From assembly GCA_017421905.1 (NCBI GenBank), contig JAFOHH010000205.1, positions 1 through 8,418 on the forward strand: 8,418 nucleotides of DNA, given 5' to 3'. Both the position numbers and the translations under genes were made by a program. Below are positions 4,539 to 8,418 of the stretch, piece after piece. The stretch comes from Clostridia bacterium. GTDB lineage: Bacteria; Bacillota; Clostridia; Christensenellales; Borkfalkiaceae. Under the pieces are notes generated by a model that worked only from the letters and a program-made list of their open reading frames with translations, did not search any database and was not told the DNA's origin. The stretch's first letter is position 1. Every line of letters starts with the position of its first letter.

Positions 4539-7049
4539 TTAGAGAGAGCAGGTTTCGGTATACGTGCCTGCAGCAAGCTCCTTTTTCGCTCCGCTGGGCA
4601 TGGTGAGAACTGCCGTCGTTCCGTAAGGAACGGTAACGGTTACGGTAAGCGTGCCGTTTTCCTTTTTCCAGCCGGCAACAATTTTACCGAAGGGGCTTTC
4701 CGTTTCTGCTTGCACGTAGGAAAGATCGTCAATTACCTTGGGTTCTACGAAGAAGCGGCGGTAACCGGGGTTCTTTTCGTCCGTTTTAATGCCTGCAAGA
4801 TATTTATACATCCAGCCGATTACGTCTGAATACATATGGTGGTTACGGGAGAAGCCGTCGTTCCAGTCTTCCCACATAGTGGTTGCGCCACGGGCAATCC
4901 AGTTAGCGTAAGAGGGATAATCGGGGTTAACGATTGCTTTATACGCTACGTCGGTATAACCGTATTCGGAAAGGGCGGAGAAAATATATTTACATCCGAG
5001 AACGCCTGCATAATAATGATAGCCTGCTTTTTTAACCGATGCAGCGAGACGGCGGGCAATTTTTTTGCCGACCTTTCTCGATACGAGGTTGTGGAAAATA
5101 ACGCACGCAAGGGAGGTTTGACTGTTGTTATCTACCTCGCCCGTTTCTTCGTTAACAAATTCTTTTACGATGGCGGCTTTAATATCTTCTGCTTTTGCGT
5201 TAAACTTTTTGGCATCGGCGTACTTTCTTAAATCCTTTGCCATATCCGCCATAATGCGGTTCATTAAATAGTAATAGGTACTATCGGTCAGCTTTAGGGT
5301 TGCAACTTGATTATAACCCTCGGGCGCGTTACCGGGGAAACACCAGTCGCCAAGACCAAAGGATACGAGATTGCCGCTATCGTAATAGGAAACAAAGTCC
5401 TCTAAATAATGCTTTGCGGAATCGTAAATATCAGCGTACAAAGAGTTATCGCCGCGATAGCGTTTAATGAGATAAGGTAAAATAAAGTAGCAGGAGTCCC
5501 AAGCAGGACCAAAGCCCCAGTTATAACCCCAATAAGAGTTGGGAACGATACAGGAAATTTGTCCGCTTTCTCTTTGCGTATCTTTAAAATCGCGAATAAA
5601 TTTTTTGTAAGAGGAAGCAACGTCGAAATTCATCAGGGCTTGCTCTGCAGAAAGCTGCGTATCTCCCGTCCAACCGTTCTTTTCTCTATGCGGACAGTCG
5701 GTAGGAATGCCGTGGTAATTGCCCACGAAAGAGCGTTCGCCGATTTCGTAAATTTTATTGAGAATGGGATCGGAAGAGGTAAAGCTACCGATTTGGTCGA
5801 AAGAGGTGTAAATTTGCAGCGCGGTAAGGCTGTCGAGCGAGGGCTCTTCTTCTACGCCCGACATTTCTACGTAACGGAAGCCGTAATAGGTAAAGCGCGC
5901 GTTCCACTCTACGGGATTTTCATCCTTAAAGGTATATTTATCCGTTTGATGTACGTCGGTGCAAATATAGGTGGCAAGCTCTGCGGTGTTTACTTCGCCA
6001 TCCTTTAATTTTTCTGCGTGAACGAGTTTTACCGTTTGGCCTGCCTTGCCTGCCATTTTTAAGCGGCAGAAGCCAACCAAAACAACGCCGAAGTCGAACA
6101 ACCATTTACCCGAGGGGGTTTTGGTAATGGAAACGGGTTTAATTTCGTTCATCACTTTAATTTCGGGCATTTCCATAGGAAGGAGAATACCGCCGATGGG
6201 GGTTGCTACGGCTGCCTTCCAGAACATGCCTTCGGGCTCGGTTGCACCCATCCAATCCATTTCCTTTCTGGCATCGTAAAATTCGCCGTTACGAATGGCG
6301 TTATAAACGATAGGACCTTTATCGGAGCAGAGCCAAGTATTATCGGAAACGACGATGGGAGCACCGTCTGCATTTAATTGCAACAAAAGGCGAGAGGCAT
6401 CGCGCCAGGTTGCGTGTTTAAAGCTCCAATCGTCGTCGATGGTTTGGTTATAAAAACCGTCGCCAAGAATAACGCAGATGGTGTTTTCCCCTTCCTGCAA
6501 GAAGGGTTCTACTTCTTCGCAAAGGTAGAGGGCGCGCTTATCGTAACGGGTGTAAGCGGGGCTTAAAATACCGTCGCCCACACGTTTGCCGTTGATATAC
6601 GCTTCGCCTGCACCGAGGGGGCAATAGTAAAGACGTGCCGATGCGGGAACCTTATCCAACGTAAACTTCTTTTTGAGAAGATATGCGGGGTTGCCTGCCG
6701 GCGTTTTTGCGTTTACTACGCGTGCGCCGGTGTTAATCCATTTTGCCGACTTATCAAAGCCGTTTAAAAGAGCGGTTTCAAAATAAGAGGTGGCGGTTTC
6801 GGTTTTCCCTTCTGCGTCTTCTACCGTTACCGTCCAGTTATAACGGGTGGTGGGCGCAAGCTTTGCCTTACATGGCGTTTGCGTTGCCCCGAAGGGAAGT
6901 TTACCCGTTTCGTATACCGATTTATCGCCGCACGTTACCGTTACGGAATAAAAAACGGGGGTTATATCTTTTACTTGAAAAGAAAATTGCGCCTTTTCCC
7001 CTACCGATACGGGCGTTACGTTATCGTTGGTTTTTAAATTATAAATCAT
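4539..7049 (-). CDS. GH78 alpha-L-rhamnosidase
   Basis: The product (836 residues) hydrolyses terminal alpha-L-rhamnose from rhamnosides such as pectic rhamnogalacturonan fragments or plant glycosides, by an inverting mechanism. The domain order is standard GH78: Ig-like N-terminal domain (about 7-95), rhamnosidase N domain (125-290), concanavalin-like domain (300-410), (alpha/alpha)6 catalytic barrel (417-760), and C-terminal beta domain (765-836). The signature DCPHREKNGWTGD (451-463) supplies Asp451, Glu456 and Asp463, and GATTMWEDW (721-729) supplies Glu727. These match by spacing and context the four essential acids known from Bacillus RhaB (Asp567, Glu572, Asp579, Glu841). There is no signal peptide, so it should act in the cytoplasm on imported oligosaccharides or glycosides. 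The start at 7049 has AGGTAGG upstream. It has its own promoter and terminator and faces an AraC-type regulator. Substrate linkage cannot be read from sequence. Confidence 0.95.
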   Translation of the reverse strand: MIYNLKTNDNVTPVSVGEKAQFSFQVKDITPVFYSVTVTCGDKSVYETGKLPFGATQTPCKAKLAPTTRYNWTVTVEDAEGKTETATSYFETALLNGFDKSAKWINTGARVVNAKTPAGNPAYLLKKKFTLDKVPASARLYYCPLGAGEAYINGKRVGDGILSPAYTRYDKRALYLCEEVEPFLQEGENTICVILGDGFYNQTIDDDWSFKHATWRDASRLLLQLNADGAPIVVSDNTWLCSDKGPIVYNAIRNGEFYDARKEMDWMGATEPEGMFWKAAVATPIGGILLPMEMPEIKVMNEIKPVSITKTPSGKWLFDFGVVLVGFCRLKMAGKAGQTVKLVHAEKLKDGEVNTAELATYICTDVHQTDKYTFKDENPVEWNARFTYYGFRYVEMSGVEEEPSLDSLTALQIYTSFDQIGSFTSSDPILNKIYEIGERSFVGNYHGIPTDCPHREKNGWTGDTQLSAEQALMNFDVASSYKKFIRDFKDTQRESGQISCIVPNSYWGYNWGFGPAWDSCYFILPYLIKRYRGDNSLYADIYDSAKHYLEDFVSYYDSGNLVSFGLGDWCFPGNAPEGYNQVATLKLTDSTYYYLMNRIMADMAKDLRKYADAKKFNAKAEDIKAAIVKEFVNEETGEVDNNSQTSLACVIFHNLVSRKVGKKIARRLAASVKKAGYHYYAGVLGCKYIFSALSEYGYTDVAYKAIVNPDYPSYANWIARGATTMWEDWNDGFSRNHHMYSDVIGWMYKYLAGIKTDEKNPGYRRFFVEPKVIDDLSYVQAETESPFGKIVAGWKKENGTLTVTVTVPYGTTAVLTMPSGAKKELAAGTYTETCSL

Positions 7050-7069
7050 AAGATACCTACCTAAAAAGA

Positions 7070-7082
7070 TATTGTAACAATA
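7070..7082. promoter_or_regulatory. 13-bp perfect inverted repeat at the rhamnosidase start site
   Basis: TATTGT-A-ACAATA is a perfect inverted repeat with six-base arms. It abuts the -10 element (7082-7087) and covers the predicted start near 7075. This is a classic place for a repressor operator and parallels the inverted repeat at 4328-4340. Confidence 0.45.
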
Positions 7083-7110
7083 GAATAGTATATTTTGCTG
7101 ATTTCGTCAA
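7082..7110 (-). promoter_or_regulatory. Sigma-A promoter of the rhamnosidase gene
   Basis: On the minus strand TTGACG (7105-7110, five of six consensus bases) is followed after 17 bases by TATTCT (7082-7087, four of six). The weak -10 fits a promoter that needs activation. The predicted leader is about 25 bases long. The 11-mer AAAAACGGAAT shared with the other intergenic region lies 2 bases upstream of this -35. Confidence 0.65.
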
Positions 7111-7148
7111 CCAAAAACGGAATTTTCCTTAGAAAAAATATTGAAAAA

Positions 7149-7211
7149 TTGCCACCCGACCCAAGCAGTTGCAAATTATGCCGAAAATTGCGGCAAACGA
7201 TTGCTTTTTGC
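7149..7211 (+). promoter_or_regulatory. Phased TTGC elements between regulator and rhamnosidase
   Basis: TTGC recurs at 7149, 7169, 7188 and 7208, at 19-20 base intervals, close to two helical turns. An extra copy lies at 7201. Two copies sit in a longer shared context, AAAATTGC (7145-7152 and 7184-7191). AraC-family proteins commonly bind direct repeats spaced about 20-21 bases apart, so this is the best candidate for the regulator's own binding region. Confidence 0.4.
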
Positions 7212-7229
7212 GCCGATTTGTGGTATTCT
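7201..7229 (+). promoter_or_regulatory. Possible promoter of the AraC-family regulator gene
   Basis: TTGCTT (7201-7206) and TATTCT (7224-7229) are separated by 17 bases. A TG before the -10 gives the extended form TGGTATTCT. The predicted start near 7236 would leave a very short leader with the Shine-Dalgarno at its extreme 5' end, which weakens the call. The -10 hexamer is identical to that of the divergent rhamnosidase promoter. Confidence 0.4.
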
Positions 7230-7248
7230 TAACCAAAGGAGCAAAAAA

Positions 7249-8088
7249 ATGTTGAATGGCACATATGAGCTTTCGCGCGAGCGAAACGATGAATTATATT
7301 TAATGAAAACGGCAGGCGGCGATTGTTATCCGCATTTTCACCGACACGTAGAGCTGTACTACGTGATAAGCGGTTCTTCCAGCGTTACGATAAACGATAA
7401 AACGGTTACTTTGGGCGCGGGAGGCCTTGCCGTTGCCACCCCGTACGATATTCATTCTTACAGCAGAAAAACGGACGGGACGGCTTATATTTTAATCGTT
7501 CCTCCCCAATATTTAAGCGATTTTTTGCGTTATACCAAAGGAAAAACCATATCCTGCAACTTTATTGAAGACAAAGAGAAAACAACGGAAATTTCCCATC
7601 TTTTTACCCTGCTAGAAAGTGCGATTGGCGAAAACACGCTATTAATTCGCGGACTGATTAACACTATTTTTGGATATATTTTCCAAGCGCTACCCTTAAT
7701 TGATGCTCAAAATACGGTAAGCAGCGAGTTTGTTTACAACGTGCTTACTTATTTGAAAAACCACCTTTCCGAAAAAATTACGCTGGAAGGACTTGCCAAG
7801 GAATTTGGATACAGTCGCTTTCATTTTTCCAAGCTGTTCAACGATAATTTTCATTGCAATTTATCTAGCGCGCTTGCCATTTTGCGCACGCATACTGCAA
7901 TTACGCTAACGGAAAACGGAATTAGCGAAAGCGATGCCGCAAAGGCTGCGGGGTTTTCTTCTATGCGCACCTTTTATCGCTGTTTTTCACAGGTGTTTGG
8001 AATGTCGTTTGGCTCTTATAAAAAAACGATGATGGAGCAACAAGAAAAGGGCGGCGTTTTTTATAACGGCACGAAAAACGACATATAA
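7249..8088 (+). CDS. AraC-family transcriptional regulator with N-terminal cupin domain
   Basis: This 279-residue protein has the common sugar-responsive AraC plan. Residues 20-85 form a cupin-like sensor with HFHRHVE (29-35, the HxHxxxE pattern) and a later His69. A helical linker spans about 110-170, and the C-terminal DNA-binding domain covers about 163-258. The first helix-turn-helix is around ITLEGLAKEFGYSRFHFSKLF (177-197). The second is around ISESDAAKAAGFSSMRTFYRCF (225-246), followed by the family ending FGMSFGSYKK. A charged tail of about 20 residues follows. The ATG at 7249 is chosen because AAAGGAG lies 7 bases before it; an in-frame TTG at 7141 would sit in the operator region and add residues unlike the family. 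Divergent placement from the rhamnosidase gene points to control of that gene, probably activation in response to rhamnose or a rhamnoside. The ligand is inferred, not seen. Confidence 0.93.
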   Translation: MLNGTYELSRERNDELYLMKTAGGDCYPHFHRHVELYYVISGSSSVTINDKTVTLGAGGLAVATPYDIHSYSRKTDGTAYILIVPPQYLSDFLRYTKGKTISCNFIEDKEKTTEISHLFTLLESAIGENTLLIRGLINTIFGYIFQALPLIDAQNTVSSEFVYNVLTYLKNHLSEKITLEGLAKEFGYSRFHFSKLFNDNFHCNLSSALAILRTHTAITLTENGISESDAAKAAGFSSMRTFYRCFSQVFGMSFGSYKKTMMEQQEKGGVFYNGTKNDI

Positions 8089-8094
8089 AAAACG

Positions 8095-8127
8095 TTATAA
8101 AACCTTATAAAGCCTTACAATAAAGCC
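8095..8127 (+). repeat. Short tandem repeat after the regulator gene
   Basis: TTATAAAACC (8095-8104) and TTATAAAGCC (8105-8114) are adjacent 10-base units differing at one base. A looser third copy, TTACAATAAAGCC (8115-8127), runs into the terminator stem. It is noncoding and may be simple slippage; no function is evident. Confidence 0.5.
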
Positions 8128-8165
8128 GCCCCAACGGAGTTTTCCGTTGGGGCGGTTGTTTTTTA
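8124..8165 (+). terminator. Strong terminator between convergent genes
   Basis: A perfect 13-base-pair GC-rich stem (8126-8138 with 8143-8155) has the loop GTTT. It is followed on the plus strand by TTGTTTTTTT. It closes the AraC-family gene 36 bases after its stop. On the minus strand the hairpin is followed only by CTTTATTG, so it may act weakly for the convergent gene too. Confidence 0.9.
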
Positions 8166-8198
8166 TAAAAATCAAACAAAATTACGATAAAACATCAA

Positions 8199-8418
8199 TT
8201 AAAAACGTTCGGGATACAAACCGGCATCGGTTAAATTGCGGAAGGCTTGCACAACGGAATCCTTATCCTCTGCGTAAGTTACGCCGAACCAAGTATCCGT
8301 GCTTTCTAACATTTTTACGGTTACTTTGCCCTGCTTTAAGAGGTCGTCGATAAACACGGGCAGTAAAAATTCCTTTTTAATATCCCCTGCGGGGACGGTT
8401 TGCAAGAACTGAACAAAG
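8199..8418 (-). CDS. C-terminal part of a putative sugar-phosphate nucleotidyltransferase family protein
   Basis: The frame is open from the right edge to a TAA at 8199-8201, giving the last 72 residues of a longer protein. The visible sequence includes EFLLPVFIDDLL, then KVTVKMLESTDTWFGVTYAED, and ends DAGLYPERF. This WFGVTY-EDK pattern and the Tyr-Pro ending resemble the C-terminal end of nucleotidyltransferase-fold proteins of Bacillota annotated as sugar-phosphate or NTP transferases. The nucleotide-binding N-terminus, which would decide activity, is outside the window. It is convergent with the regulator gene, so any link to rhamnose use is unproven. Confidence 0.65.
   Translation of the reverse strand, partial: FVQFLQTVPAGDIKKEFLLPVFIDDLLKQGKVTVKMLESTDTWFGVTYAEDKDSVVQAFRNLTDAGLYPERF

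Noticed and set aside
5559..6008. Plus-strand frame of 149 residues inside the rhamnosidase gene
   Set aside because: It is antisense to the conserved catalytic barrel of GH78 and has no family features or initiation signals.
7141..7248. N-terminal extension of the AraC-family protein from a TTG at 7141
   Set aside because: The extension covers the likely operator and promoter, has no ribosome binding site and adds 36 residues unlike the family. The ATG at 7249 has AAAGGAG at ideal spacing.

Overview
The window reads as chromosomal DNA of a low-to-moderate GC Gram-positive (Bacillota, probably a Clostridia-class gut lineage). The evidence is AGGAGG-type ribosome binding sites, sigma-A-type promoters, stem-loop/T-tract terminators, a stand-alone rlmH, and a large exported protein built from carbohydrate-binding-like modules and InlB-type repeats. 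The taxonomic placement is an inference. There is no insertion sequence, phage gene, tRNA, rRNA or CRISPR array, and no broken gene.

Layout. The left part, on the minus strand, holds a two-gene unit: a CPBP-family membrane protease homologue (566-1507) that overlaps rlmH (96-566) through a TAATG junction, closed by a terminator at 52-80. Above it, also on the minus strand, is a 910-residue secreted modular protein (1573-4305) with its own strong promoter and terminator. Next comes an 836-residue GH78 alpha-L-rhamnosidase (4539-7049, minus strand), again with its own promoter and terminator. Divergent from it is an AraC-family regulator with an N-terminal cupin (7249-8088, plus strand), closed by a strong hairpin at 8126-8155. 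The right edge carries the C-terminal end of a minus-strand protein resembling sugar-phosphate nucleotidyltransferases (8199 to beyond 8418).

How it may work together. The central three genes look like a small glycan-use locus. The regulator would sense a sugar and act on the divergent rhamnosidase promoter. The rhamnosidase has no signal peptide and should cleave rhamnosides inside the cell. The secreted protein has three carbohydrate-binding-like modules but no recognisable enzyme domain, so it may capture or bind glycan outside. No transporter or rhamnose-catabolic gene is in the window, so the system would be completed elsewhere.

The most interesting unexplained signal is in the two intergenic regions. 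Both carry the 9-mer TTGCGGCAA and the 11-mer AAAAACGGAAT, and both minus-strand promoters have a perfect 13-bp inverted repeat with a central A at the predicted transcription start. This suggests, without proving it, that the secreted protein and the rhamnosidase are co-regulated although a terminator separates them.
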